NCBI GenBank assembly: GCA_034440575.1
Contig: JAOTOL010001635.1
Coordinates: forward strand, 2,711,001-2,775,000
From: Imbricaverruca yamaguchii
Lineage: Eukaryota; Arthropoda; Thecostraca; Neoverrucidae
DNA length: 64,000 bases
Reading direction: 5' to 3'
The first letter of the stretch is position 1, and the number at the start of each line of letters is the position of its first letter. Of this stretch, positions 10,545 to 23,102 are shown one piece after another. The notes beneath the pieces were generated by a model. It saw only the letters and a program-made list of their open reading frames with translations. It was not told where the DNA came from and searched no databases. Made by a program: the position numbers and the translations under genes.

Positions 10545-11060
10545 CAATGGTGATTCCGCACGGCGCCCGGCCGCGGCCGGCGCACCCCCTGCGGGCGGAG
10601 CGGGGCGTCTCGCGCTGCGCCGCCGCCGCCGCCGCCGCCCATCGCGCCCGGTCGGTCAGCAGATCGCGCGTGGGCGGCCGGTCCGATGGCGGCTCGACGA
10701 TGACCCCGACACGAGGGTGTGTGCTGGCCGCGGCAGGCGCGGGGTCGGCGGTGCCGGCACGACCTCGCAGGCCGGTCGGCGTTTTTGCAGCGGCGGGCAG
10801 TGGTGTTGGCGGCCCGGCGGCCGGCGCGCTGGCCGGCCGGCGGGTCGCGGGACGGCCGGGGTCCGGAGGAAGTGGCCGCGGCCGATAAAAACGGCCATGT
10901 GTGCCACCTGCAGGGCGCCGGCGGGCGCCGAGCGTCACCGATCGGCGCCGGGCATGTGGCACGGCGCGTGCCAGCCGCAAAAACGCCGCCATTGTTCGCC
11001 CCGCCTCAGCGGCCGGTCCGCAGGGTGCGGCACTGTGGACTGTTCCGGTCAGAGCGGAAT
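10545..11060. promoter_or_regulatory. CpG-rich island
   Basis: Very GC- and CpG-rich stretch with GCCGCC runs near 10620. Such islands in this window otherwise coincide with exons or promoters. Long ORFs on both strands follow from the composition. No splice-consistent exon was identified, so the promoter role is an inference. Confidence 0.35.
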
Positions 11061-11544
11061 TGATGCAGATGTCAGTAGAGAGGGCGCTGACTGCGGGTCT
11101 GGGGGACTGCTTCAAACAGCCCGGGTCGCGACTGACGTGGATGGGAATAACCTTCCCTCAGTTCGAATGAATGAGTACCATATAGATATCGAACGGCCGC
11201 CACAACATAAACCAAAATGTGTAGCAAAATATTGGAAGACAAAGATTGACAGACGTGTTGCACGGTCTCTCATCGATCTCTCTTTTGTTTAATCAAGTAC
11301 AATAAAATGCAATAGGTGGATCCGCCAAAAGCAGGAAAACATCACATTTATCCTCATGCAAACATCACACCCATGGAAACTATGCTCCTGGAAACTATGA
11401 CAATATCAATGGAGATACGGCTTACGCAATGGAGAATATCATCATAGGGCTTACGCTGAATAACTATTCATGGTTTCCTCGTCTTGACCTTACGTTGTAG
11501 AGGTCTCCACCTGGGGGCTTCGTCTTTCCTTGTCCAGTGATGGC

Positions 11545-12374
11545 TTAACCCGTGCCGTCTTTCCTGTCAAATCTTCACACCCCGTCTCGGGGGGGGCGGT
11601 TGGAGACCCCCCTCTAAAATCCAAACTAAGCTTCGCACGAAAACGAAAAAGGTGTCATCGGAAAGCGCTCGACGAGTAGGGTCCAGGTCCACCCTCCAAA
11701 ACAATTTCCCTCCAAAAGTGACGTCATCAGGGGGCTACATTTTCACGACTTTTAACGACTTACACTACGTTTTTGACTCTGGGGAGTTCATTTTGGGGGA
11801 TATATGAAAAACAACATTTATTTTGGAATGAGAAAAGGACAGCGAAATCGACCACTGATGTAATTTTGCTTGCCCCCCCCACATTTTTGTGAAATTTCAA
11901 CATTTTGAGTTTTCAAGTTTTCCTTAATTTTCATTTTATAATGGGTAGATCAGACCGAGAAACGTTGTTGGAAGTCAACTTACCCCAATAAAAATGCTTA
12001 CTTTAGCCAGAATCCTCTATTTGAACCGCATTTTGGCAAACACGCAAAATTTATATGTAGTTAAAAAAGAAAAATGAAAAATTCAACTCGTACGTTTTGT
12101 TACATCCGTAAAGATAAGCAAACGCTGAAAGCTTCATTAAAATATCTGTATCCGTTAAAGTGTGACGACTGGTTGAACTTTTTTGGAGGTGACCTCATTT
12201 GACCTTGACTAACTCGTTGACCCTAGATGACCTGACCTAAAAACTTTGAATCAGCAAGTCAAATTGATATGGGAAAAGGTATGCCAAATTTGGGCGCGCT
12301 GCCGCGCGCCATTCGTCCGCTATCCGCGAAAAACCTGAGGGGGCGGTTGAAGACCCCGATACGGGACCGGTTAA
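11545..12374 (+). mobile_element. piggyBac-like MITE, copy 1
   Basis: An 830-bp element bounded by TTAA at 11545-11548 and 12371-12374. The left end reads TTAACCCGTGCCGTCT and the right end, read inward, TTAACCGGTCCCGT. TTAA targets plus CCC-initial inverted ends are the piggyBac signature. It has no transposase frame, so it is non-autonomous. GC-rich subterminal blocks (GGGGGCGGTTGAAGACCCC near the right end and a mirrored version near the left) flank an AT-rich middle. Homologous along its length to 20009-20846, 62512-63367 and 63507-64000. Confidence 0.8.
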
Positions 12375-13449
12375 TTGCTAGCTCAGTGCATTTGCAGCTA
12401 ACCAGGTGCGAAAACCTGACTTTGGAGACCGATAAAACGCATGAAGCTCGTGGAAACTGGAGACACCGGAACAGCAACGGTCGTGGGGCCCGCCTGAATG
12501 TAATTGTGCGATTTTCCCAGCCGTTGTGTCCTCGTTGGCAGTACGTTCCATTAAAGTGAAGGTCGCGCTTTGAAGCCAGTTTTCGAACAGGAAATCACAG
12601 GCGGCCATTAACGATTTGCATCAGGATGCGGGCCATTTTAGGCTATTTTAACAAGCTGTGGTGCGTTCTGATCAGGAAAACGACGTCGGTGACGACCTGA
12701 AAGCTGTGAGCCGGCCATAATCTGAGAGACATGGTCCGGTTCTGATCTGGAAGTCGCTGTCGATGCCCATCTGTAAGTTGTGACTTGGTTCTCATCTTGA
12801 AGCTGTGGTAACGTCTCGAACGGTAAGCATCTTTTCGTATGGTGACGATGGCGTCGCCACCTTCAGTTTCCAGGTGGGGTCAATTCCAGAATCACAGAAA
12901 CGATTTTATGTTAGGCGAGAAAGGTCGTGGCTCTCTTCTGTTCCAATTCCAGTTTTCCTCCGTCAACGATCAAAATCCAAGTACTGAACTTAGATTTCGG
13001 CAATTTTAGACACGACGTCAACAATTCTTTGTCTTTTTCGTCGCAGTCAAAAATCTCCAGTTCAGCTGCTCGAACGCTCGGCCTCTACTCCTCCTCCCAT
13101 ATTCCTACGTTCCTATCTATTCCAGATACCAACAGCCGACCCCCTCACCTACCCGTCGTAGAAACAAACAATGCCTTTCCGCGGTTATCAAATGGTAGGT
13201 AATTACGTGGGTCCCAAGCTTTGCACCTTCACGAGTTGGCGTCCATATCGTGTAAATGGAGATTGCTATTGCTGGCTATGCAGAAAGCATTTTATTCAGC
13301 AGCTGGCAACCAAGGCCGCAATGGAGCTGACCGTCTCAGCACAAGCATACAAGCATGGCGGAAGTGAAAAGTCACGCTTGCTGGTCTGCAATGCACAATG
13401 CTGTACGATAGTCGCAAGTCGCAGAACCCTTTCAATGGTAGCACATCCT

Positions 13450-13586
13450 TAAGGACAGGTGTGACGAGCAGGCGAGTCCACTCGTTGGGCTCGCCGCGGG
13501 CCAGCGTGGCATTGTCCGCGGCGGAGGACCGCCCGGCGGATCCAAGGCGCCGTCGGGCGAGTCCATCCACCCGATTCAGATGTCGT
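13450..13586 (-). CDS. Possible internal exon, unidentified
   Basis: Just after a plausible acceptor (TTTCTATATCAG, AG at 13587-13588) the minus strand opens a frame with high GC at third codon positions, including DNATLARGEPNEWTRLL. Neighbouring sequence is AT-richer and non-coding in appearance. No good donor was found on the far side (GTCACA is the nearest weak candidate), so the 3' limit is a guess. It could belong to the same minus-strand gene as the signal-peptide exon at 18324-18384, but there is no direct evidence. Confidence 0.22.
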
Positions 13587-14429
13587 CTGATATAGAAACT
13601 GGGAAACTTCGGAAAGATGCCTGTTTTTTCAGAAGTTTGCCAGTTTCCCAGGTGGGGTCAGATCCCACTGAAAAATATCAGGCGTGGTCCGAGTCCCAGA
13701 GGTTGCAGCGGTGGCGACACCCATGCATCGTTCCTCCTTCACCTCATGTACCCAGGGGATACCTGGTGTGCCGTAGCCCTACTAGCACCATTTGGGGATA
13801 TCACGAAAAATGTACGTGGCAAAAGATAGGACGTAGCGTTGCCACGGCCAATTCAAAGTGGTTCAATCGCATCGCAATGTTTGTTTGAATCCGCCGTGCA
13901 TTGGGGAACATTGGAGCACGCTGGTCAAAGTCCGCATGCACAACATGAAAGTGGAAACATTCGTTCCCAGCTTGTCTCCGAATACCGTTATTCATTTCCG
14001 TGGGTGCCTCTACAACACGTCGGACACACACGTGTGCCGGGAACTGACAAACGTGCTACACATGGGCACCGTTCAATGCCTGCTGCACGCTTTGTCAGCG
14101 CCAATGAGAGTTTGCACCGTCAGGGGAACTGCCGCGACAAGTCGCATCACGACATCCTCACCCTACGCTGTTGAGAATCACTCCATCGACAAAGCAGGCA
14201 CGGCGGCTCCCTGAGAGCGGTGTGAAGCCACTGCTGATGCGTCATCGCTTCACACATGTCGTTCGACCACCTTCAGTGAAAACCGTTTGTCGAATTGTAA
14301 TGAATGCAATTCGCGCGTCATCAATGCCTCATGGCAGTTTTTGCATCACCAGAGGAAGTCCTTCACCGAGCAGCGAACGGTGTCCTGGCTGCGACACATC
14401 GTGATGATGAAACCGGCATGAAGATGACT

Positions 14430-14990
14430 GGGCTGCAGTTCGCCACCGGTCGTGACCAGTCCACGTATGACGTAGCTGCAGTTCGCCACCGGTCGTGACC
14501 AGTTGACGTATGACGTGGCTGCAGTTCGCCACCGGTCTTGACCAGCTCACATATGACACGGCTGCAGTTCGCCAGCGGTCGTGACCAGTTTACGCATGAC
14601 GTGGCTGCAGTTCGCCACCGGTCGTGACCAGTTCACGTATGATCTGGCTGCAGTTCGTCACCGGTCTTGACCAGCTCACATATGACACGGCTGCAGTTCG
14701 CCATCGGTCGTGACCAGTTCACGTATGACGTGGCCGCAGTTCGCCGTCGGTCGTGACCAGTTCACGCATGACTTGGCTGCAGTTCGACACCGGTCGTGAC
14801 CAGTTCACGTATGACGTGGCTGCAGTTCGCCATCGGTCGTGACCAGTTCACGTATGAGGTGGCTGCAATTCGCCACCGGCCGTGACCAGTTCACGTATGA
14901 CGTGACTGCAGTTCGCCATCGGTCGTGACCAGTTCACGTATGACGTAGCTGCAGTTCGCCACCGGTCGTGACCAGTTCGCGTAGTAGATG
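14430..14990. repeat. 43-bp minisatellite
   Basis: About 13 copies of a 43-bp unit (TGCAGTTCGCCACCGGTCGT followed by GACCAGTTCACGTATGACG). Variants such as CCATCGG recur in neighbouring units. Confidence 0.92.
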
Positions 14991-15154
14991 ACCTCGGCGT
15001 GCCAACCAGCAGGACGATAAACGGCACGTACCGAGGTGACACTGGCTCAGCAAGGTAGGTTAGCAGGCCCGACTAGCTCTGGTTTGGTGACACTGATTTT
15101 CAGCTGTTTGGTAGGGCTGTTCGTATGAACAGCCCGACACAGCCACCCGAGCCA

Positions 15155-15420
15155 TGACCCCACACACCGCTAGCCCGACACACTGTCAACCTGACACACC
15201 GCCAACCCGACACACAGACAACCCGACACACCGCCAACCCGTCACACCCCCAGCCCGACACACCGCCAACCCGTCACACCCCCAACCCGACACACAGAGA
15301 ACCCGACACACCGCCAACCCGACACACTGCCAACCCGACACACCGCCCACCCGACACACCGCCCACCCGACACACCGCCAACCCAACACACAGCCAGCCT
15401 GATACACCGCCAGCAAGACG
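15155..15420. repeat. 16-bp minisatellite
   Basis: About 16 copies of ACACACCGCCAACCCG with small variants. The ORFs on both strands are repeat artefacts. Confidence 0.9.
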
Positions 15421-15429
15421 TACCACCAG

Positions 15430-18120
15430 CCAGACGGCCGAAACACCGCAGCGGAGCGGTGTGTGCGCCATTTCGCGGTTCGATATTCTGCCATGCTTCA
15501 CTCCCGTGCGGAGAATCGTCACAGGCCTGCAGTCGCTGCTATATCCGCGTTGTTGACGTACACGCTTGGGTGTCGCTTTCGGAAGTGTTTTAACGGGTGA
15601 GTAAAATTACCTTTTTCATGATAATAGCTTCCTCGAAAACTATTTGTTTAGTGTACGCACATAGAGTGCGGTAGGGGCTGCTATGTTGGAACACTGACGA
15701 CACACTTAAATATGTAGCTAACCTGGAGTTACACTGCCGGATGTTAATTTCCGTGCCTACGAATCTTGCAGACGCCAAAACAAACAAAAAAATTGGTTGC
15801 TATTTCTAGGCCTAATGATAAAGCATCGGTTGATTTGGTGGGATAAGCAATTCAAATAATGGGCAGTGTCTCACCCCTAGCGTGTGCAGAGGGACACCCC
15901 AGCGTACAAGCATGGACCAAGGTCCTTCAACTATATATCTCAGGGAACTAACGTTGGTCAGAAATGTCGGCGGAAACTGAAAGCCAATACGCTCATGTGA
16001 CTAACTTGGGTGGAGCCGTAGCTGTTCAGTTATTATTACAGAGTCGCTGAAAGTTGTCTTGTTTGGCAGCGGATGTACAGGTACAGAAGGGCGGAAGGTT
16101 TGGTGTGCGTGGGTCGATAGCGAGGCGATGCCGATAGTTGAAATTGGATAGTTTACGTCATGGCTTTCGTTCAAACGGTATGACTTATCCATAGAGTATC
16201 GACTGGTCGGTGCACACAAGACATCAAACTAACATTACGCAAAGACCAGCAAAGCACCGTCCTTGAGCACAAAAAGATTGCAAACTACGTCAAAGGCAAG
16301 GCAGTACCCACGTTGCACATCAGGACAAAGGCTTTTTATTGGCAAGCTGATCAATGCAAATATTATCTTCAAGCGCATGGCTGTTAAACCCTGGACGTGC
16401 CTTTCCGCTGTCGCCACCTGGCCCCTTAAATTAGGCACAATAGATGCAATCCTACGGGTATCAGACTCCATTACGGGTAATGGATCGGTGAGGACAGATA
16501 CGTGCATGAGACTTCAGTGGCACGACTACGTCCTGGCAAACTGAATATTGCCTGTGTTTCTCCAATTTATGACTATGATGGCTTCCTCCATAGGCTAGCT
16601 CGTGGCGACGAAAGATGAGATTTTGAGCGGGTCTTCGGGATTCGAAAGCGCGAAGGTCTGATCGGGAAATTCATGTGAACGTCTTTCGCATACAAATGAG
16701 AGTAGAATGGTTCAGGCTTCGCTCTCGCCAGCAGTGATCGTGCCGTAAACTCACGATCGCGACGTAGCGACGCGAGATCGATTTCTGTTTCAGTTTCGAG
16801 ACAGACAGGTGGGCTGAACCGAGTAGGATAGCGAGGAACCTTGGTGGTAAATGCTGGGTACAGCTTGAAATTGAATTGCACCTTAAGGATTGTTTGTTTG
16901 ACCTAACGACATCGATGACCTTCGCACTCAAGATTGACGCCTAAGCTTGCTCTGGAAGCCGCGTCATATTTGTTGGGCAGCCAGGCAGCAAAGCAAACAG
17001 ACAAAACAAGCCTACAAATTATGCATAAAGTGTCCTTGCAATGTCCATGGCAAACCCATTCCGCCCACCCATTACTTCTTAACTTCCTAACTACCACTAT
17101 TTCTAGATGTACAACTTTACTTGACCCCACAGCTCTTTCAATGTCTGCAAACGTCCCTGTCGGCTTCTACCAACTGCTTCCAGCCTCCAATTCTCTATCA
17201 TTAAGTCTTAAGCTTCACTGTCAACATCAAAAACTTTACCAAAATAAAGAGCTTCATATATTTAATTAACAGCTTCACATATTTCAGGGAAACATGCTCT
17301 AATACACCGAACACACATCCTCACAGACTGTTCGGTCATCATCTGCAGACCACATTTCTATCCCGGACACAGCGGACATCACCAGCTGGCCGCAGGCTGG
17401 GAAACCGCCCAACCCACCCGGGGGAGACTGGCACCCCGACTGCAGCCGAGCAAACTACACCAGCATAATAGCAGACTGGGAAACCGCCCAAGCCACCCGG
17501 GAAGACTGGCACCCCGACTGCAGCCGAGCCAGCGACACCAACAGAATAGCAGTCTCGCCGGCAATGATCAGATTTTTAACCATACATGTGCTGATGTTCT
17601 CGGAATTCAGGGATGATAAACGCAGACGTTCGAGAGGTGACATTCCGGTTGTTCCTCGTCAATCGGAGATGGTGGGCTAGTTGGTGTTGTGGTTGTATAG
17701 TGGTGGGCTGGTTTGTACCTGTTGGTGTCGATTACCTCCGCAGTATTCTAGTTATCATTATTGCCTTGTTCTTCAGCATCATAAAAACATGCTTGGATGA
17801 CTTGAACGATCAGATCTTTGATCACTCACTGAGGATAAAGCTAAAGTTGGTACAAAATTGTGTCCTCAGCTCAGTCGGGCACTGGCAAACTTGGCTTCAG
17901 CAGCCGCACTTGCAAGGCGGTTTTCTATCTGCGTACCAACAGCGTGGACGGTCAGAATAATTGTTCTGCATCGCTTCTCGTTGCACATGCATGTGGCCGG
18001 CTACACAATCGTGAATGCCCTTAGGAGGGGGGGGGAGCAGCAACGGGCTGGATGTACGAGGCATACAGTGGAAGCCGATCGGGTGTCAATCATATTCTGT
18101 TCGGCAATCTGCAACAATGG
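15430..18120. other. No gene seen
   Basis: Mostly unique, moderately AT-rich DNA. A short duplicated, proline-rich-looking stretch lies at 17390-17530 (CCCAACCCACCCGG / CCCAAGCCACCCGG blocks about 80 bp apart). No exon could be supported. Confidence 0.4.
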
Positions 18121-18129
18121 CCATGTGCG

Positions 18130-18880
18130 CGGCCGGTGTCGGATGCGGCTCTTTGTGGCGCAGTCATGAGCGCCGCCGGCAGCGCTGGCCCGGCAGGTTC
18201 AGGGCCAGACCCGCATGCACTCGACCACGCTGCAGCGTGTATCGCGTGCAGGACGGTCTGTGCAGCGAGAGGTCGCACGAGGTGAAAGTGCGACAGGTGT
18301 GCTGGCCGCTCAGTGGCACCCACCTTTGCCATGCGCTGTGGCGACGAACAGCGCGAAGAACGGCAGCAGGACGGCAGGCGACATGGTGACAGCGGCTGCT
18401 GTGTGGCACGGCCGGCACTGGAGCGGTCACAGCGTCGCTGCTCACAGCCGCGCGCGCATGGTGCCCGCCGCGACGCCGCGAGCCGACTGGCCGCGCAGCT
18501 GACCGCAGCAGAACGCCGCAGCACGGCGCATGCGCGCCGCCGGCAGCCGCTGCCGCCGCGCACCCCGCCGGGTCGGGCGCTGCGACCAGGTTTTGTGGGT
18601 GGGACAGCGTGCCCGGCTGAGAGTGGCTCTGAGCAGCAGCAGCTGGCTGGCGTGGTGTCGCTGCTGGGAGCGTTACAGTTGCGCGGTCGCACCCAGATAC
18701 GGTGCAATAGAGCGGGAATGCGCGGTCCGTCCACCAGCGGCGGGCGGGCAGCGGCGCCTCGCCGCAACCACCGGCCAGTGGTCATCAGTGCCGCACTTCA
18801 CACCGGTGTGCTGCTGACGCTGCTCCCTGCTGACGTCCGGCCCCGGCGGCTCGGCGCCTTCGCCCGTGTCGTCGCGTCTC
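18130..18880. promoter_or_regulatory. CpG island over a signal-peptide exon
   Basis: GC- and CpG-rich throughout, flanked by AT-richer DNA and bordered at 18885 by an 18-bp satellite. It contains the candidate first coding exon at 18324-18384 (minus strand), which fits a promoter/5'-UTR island. Confidence 0.4.
18324..18384 (-). CDS. Candidate first coding exon of a secreted protein
   Basis: On the minus strand, ATG at 18384-18382 sits in a good initiation context (GTCACCATGT) and opens a textbook signal peptide, MSPAVLLPFFALFVATAHGK, with a hydrophobic core and small residues before the likely cleavage. After 61 bases a strong donor follows (AAAG|GTGGGT, GT at 18323-18322), and the frame hits a stop soon after it, as expected of an intron. 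The rest of the gene would lie to the left (lower coordinates). In the shifted frame immediately downstream (18310-18164) there is a Cys-containing stretch ending in CRRRS; if the donor is not used, a small secreted peptide with an indel is the alternative. Product unknown. Confidence 0.4.
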
Positions 18881-18884
18881 CACC

Positions 18885-19100
18885 GTGGTCACCACAATAG
18901 CCGTGGTCACCACAATAGCCGTGGTCACCACAATAGCCGTGGTCACCACAATAGCCGTGGTCACCACAATGGCCGTGGTCACCACAATACCTGTGATCAC
19001 CACAATAGCCGTGATCACCACAATAGCCGTGGTCACCACAATAACCGTGATCACCACAATAACAGTGGTCACCACAATAGCCGCGAGTACCACAATAGTC
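18885..19100. repeat. 18-bp minisatellite with inverted-repeat core
   Basis: About 12 copies of GTGGTCACCACAATAGCC. GTGGT and ACCAC are inverted around a single C, so each unit is a small odd palindrome. Later copies show GTGATCACCAC variants, which restore symmetry around GATC. Confidence 0.92.
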
Positions 19101-19104
19101 GTGC

Positions 19105-20008
19105 ATATCCAGTACACTGACTTCCTGGCCAGGCATATAACCAATCGTTCGCTCAGTCCCGATGTAGAAAGGTTACGCGCTGCAGAGGGTGGTATTTTGC
19201 AGAGGTAATTTGGTGGGTCCAGCAATGCTAAGCGTGATGAATTCGAAGCGCATTCGGATGAACTAGTTCGCATGGCACCATGTTAAAGTATGTTATTGTG
19301 AGAGAACCTCCACTGAACAGGTCGAGTTATTCTAAATAGATGGGAAGCTCTACCTGATACGAATAGTGAAAATGAAGTTACAGTATGCAGGCTTAAGTGT
19401 CAGCTTAAGGGTAGGTCGCTGAGTCATATGTGATCACTGCAATGCAACTAAGTCCGATACAACCGTGATCTATCAGCACAGGGCACTGAAATGAGATAAA
19501 TATCGACTTCTTCTACAATTCACACAAAAATGTCAGGCCATGACATTTCAACCCTATGACTAATGATGGATTCGGCTTTACAAAAAGTGTTACGTCATCA
19601 GGTAGACAATTGATTGGGCACCCATCCTATAGAAATATATAAGAATTGGAGTTTGAAAATAAAATACCACCAAGTGGATGAAAAGTAACGGGGTCACGAG
19701 GTCAGATGTTGAATTCAGAAGACCACACCCATTTGTGTTGCATTGGGCAGATTATCCCCTTCTAAATGATAGGCTTCATAAGCTAATCCCTGCCAATAAA
19801 AATATGCTCTTTTCTCTATGAACTTTTCCATTGACCCACAAATTTCCATAAACTGTATCTCGTGACCATTGTGACCTAGAAAGTAAAATTATCCCAGAAT
19901 CCTTAGCTGTGCCGTAGATCACACTGTGCATCCGTTTTATCCAAATCTGAGGGAATGTGGTGAAAACTTTTTGGTCGATCTTGGTGATTTGTCCTGGAAT
20001 CGTCCTTT
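19105..20008. other. No gene seen
   Basis: AT-rich intergenic DNA with no supported exon or repeat array. Confidence 0.45.
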
Positions 20009-20846
20009 TTAACCCGCGCCGTCTCTCCGGTCAGATCCTCACACCCAGTCTCGTGGGGGACGGATAGTAACCCCCATCTAAAATCTAAACTAAGCGTCGC
20101 CAGAAAATGAAACAGGTGTCATCAGAACGAGCTCGACGAGTAGGGTTCGGATCCACCGGAAACAAAATTCCCCAAAAGTGGCATCACCAGGGGGCTAGAT
20201 TTTCACGATTTGTCACGACATACATTATGTTTTTGGCTCTGGGGGGGTTCACTTTCGGGGATATTTTTTAAAACTTATTTTGTAATCAGAAAAGGACTGC
20301 GAAATCGACCAGGGCCATAACATTTTTTGGCCCCCTAAGATACAATTGTTTTCATTGAAAAATTTTGAGTTTTCAAGTTTTCTTTAATTTTCCTTTTCTA
20401 ATGGGTAGAGCAGGCCGATAAACGTTGTTGGAAGTCAACTTTCCCTAATACAAAATGCTCAATTTAGCCAGAATCTTCGATTTGAACTGCAATAGGCAAA
20501 TATGCAACAATTATATGTAGTCAAAAACGGAAGAAAAAAAATCCTCTCATATGTTTTGTTTCACCACTAAAGATAAACAAACGCTGAAAGTTTCTTTAAA
20601 ATATCTGTTACCGTTGAAGCGTGAAGACTGGCTGAACTTTCTTGGAGGTGACCTCACTAGACCTTGACTAACTCGTTGTCCCTAGATGACCTGACTTCAA
20701 AATTTTGAAAAAAGCATGTCAAATTGATGTGGGAAAAGGTATGCCAAATTTTGGCGCGCTCCTCCGTGCCGTTCGTTCACCATCCACGAAAAACCTGAGG
20801 GGGGCGGTTGAAGACCCACCCTCCCCCCCGAAACGGGACGGGTTAA
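20009..20846 (+). mobile_element. piggyBac-like MITE, copy 2
   Basis: An 838-bp element bounded by TTAA at 20009-20012 and 20843-20846. The ends are TTAACCCGCGCCGTCT and, inward from the right, TTAACCCGTCCCGTTTC, a better match to each other than in copy 1. Same orientation as copy 1 and alignable throughout (shared GTCATC, GCTCGACGAGTAGGGT and ACCTTGACTAACTCGTTG). No transposase is encoded. Confidence 0.82.
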
Positions 20847-22424
20847 CTGCTTCGTTGCTATTTTCACGTAGCGCGGTTTTTACGATAAAGTCAGCAATGA
20901 TGATCAATCGCGAAGTACCAATCACACTGAATATGGAACGGTGCTAATATCATGTAGTATGCAATCAGTGAGTTTGTCTATGATCTAATGACTTTGTCAG
21001 TACAGCCGCATACCCAGCCTGAGCTCCAACGTGGAGGCAGCCACGGGCCGCAGAATTCCACAAATTGCATGACCTCCAAGTGATCGGCAAGGCACCGGCC
21101 TTGCCGATATTTGCCTGTCCGAGGCACCCTCACCGCAGTCTCAACAACAGACTCGCCCACAACAGACTGGCGGCCGTGACGTCACTGCCCGCCAGCGTCC
21201 GGGTACCCAGCCGATCCCAGCGCCGCGGGCGTTAGCCACGGCAGTCGAGCGAACGATGGTAGTCATTTGTGGTCGCTCCGGCGCACACCGACGCCACCCA
21301 CTAACACAGAAACCGTGCAAACGCACTCGGGAAGTTAACGGAACGGCCGCAGGCGAACGCCGGCCACGCCGGCAGGTTCCGCTCCAGACACGCTCTGCTT
21401 GGTGCCTCGAACACGTAACACGGCTAGTTGAAACGCATGAGCTACCACTTTAAAACACGCGTTCGCAGTGACTCCGAGCATTGTCAACAGTTACGTGGCG
21501 TGGCGAACATTGGTATCAAACAGTCTCCGGTTACGTGGCGAACATTGGTGGTCACCAATCGGCGCTAAAGTACAATATAACTTATCCTTAGAAGTATTCA
21601 CTTTTGTTTGGCTTAGCCTCAAGGACGATGGGTGTTCACCTGAAGACACCAACATCCGTGTTTCCCCTCAAATCATGACCTAGGTTTGCTTCAGCACTTT
21701 TTGTTCTCGTTGTTTCGGTTCAATTAACTTCACATTTGAGTAGCTTCAGTAGCTGATGCCAATTAGGCCCGGCCCGTGCACGATATTACAAACATGTCAC
21801 CTTTCTCGTCCTGACACTTTTCTAGTCCATGTCTTGTTGTGAACCTAGTATTTCCGAACCGAATGTGTCAGCGAAACGAAGTCCATGCGTATGCATTGGT
21901 TACAAATGGATCTCCAAATAAATATCCTATTTTTGTATTTAACTTCTGACTATAAGTTGACCTTCAAAGCCGGGTCCGATTATTGATCCTTTTCAACTCA
22001 AGTTGAAGCTGGCAGTCTTGATACGATGAAATCATTTGATATCACATTCTGGTGCGTTTCTCATCACATGAATGTGGCCGTCTGCGACGAATCCCGGGCC
22101 TGACCAGAATTAACACGGGACATCTTGATCTGCCCGGCGTTATCCCGAGCATACCGACGTTGAAGGATCGAAACAGATCCGAGCCGACCTTCACAACACC
22201 GGGCGTCGATATGAATCTGGTTCACCTCCAGATAAATACCTCGGTCCAATTTGTTTGGCAGCGCTCTGCAGGGTGCCGGGCCATCACAATGAGAGCCGTA
22301 CAGTTCCATTGTTGTCTGTTGGCGCCGGCCTTTGTGTGGCTGGTAGGCCCGGTGCAGGTGTGAGCTCCGGACTCAAGGCACAAGGGCATGGCATTCACCT
22401 GTATAACACTGGGACAAACTGAAT
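20847..22424. other. No gene firmly supported
   Basis: Contains a GC-rich stretch at 21120-21400 and a moderately open plus-strand frame at 22052-22363 without recognised domains. Two near-identical 20-bp pieces at 21510-21550 (TTACGTGGCG...GAACATTGGT) form a short local duplication. Confidence 0.35.
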
Positions 22425-23040
22425 CGCCCGGATACTGTAGTCATCAGTCCGGTACCGGGCACACGGGCGTCACATTTACAGGTATCGCACTGCGACGGCC
22501 TCAGTCGCCCGGACACCGGCAGTCATCAGTCCGGTACCGGGCACACGGGTGTCACATTTACAGGGGTCAAACAGCGACCCCCCCACTCCCCCCCAAAAAA
22601 GGAAAAAAAAAAACGGCAAGGGGGGGGGGGGGGGGGAAAAAAAAAAAGTCACATTTACAGGTCACTGCGACGGCCTTAGGCCCCAGTATCAGTCGGTACC
22701 GGGCACACGGGCGTCACATTTACAGGTATCGCACTGCGACGGCCTCAGTCGCCCGGACACCGGCAGTCATTAGTCCGGCACCGGGCACGCGGGTGTCGCA
22801 ACTACAGGTATCACATCTACAGGTATCACACTGCGACGGCCTTAGTCGCCCGGACACAGGCAGTCATTAGTCCGGCACCGGGCATGACGGGGTCACGTTT
22901 ACCCGTGTCACACTGCGACGGCCTGGTAGCCCGGACATCGGCAGTCACTAGTCCGGCACCGCGCACGCGGGCGTCACAACTACAGGTATCGTACTGGGAC
23001 GGCCTTAGTCGCCCGGACAATGGCAGTCATCAGTCGGACA
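22425..23040. repeat. 82-bp minisatellite with homopolymer interruption
   Basis: About seven copies of an 82-bp unit containing GTCACATTTACAGGTATCGC, then ACTGCGACGGCCT, then AGTCCGGTACCGGGCAC. Between 22575 and 22650 one unit is interrupted by runs of C, A and a long G run followed by A, unlike anything else in the array. Confidence 0.88.
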
Positions 23041-23102
23041 AGTAGCCAGCGGCGGCGCGGAGGCGGCTGCGGACCGGGGACGTCATTTGTTAATGTACTC
23101 AC

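Noticed and set aside
10276..11115. 279-codon minus-strand ORF in the CpG island
   Set aside because: Stop-poor composition only; low-complexity Arg/Pro/Ala and open frames on the other strand too.
14430..15420. CRISPR-like arrays
   Set aside because: Units are contiguous with no unique spacers, and the DNA is eukaryotic.
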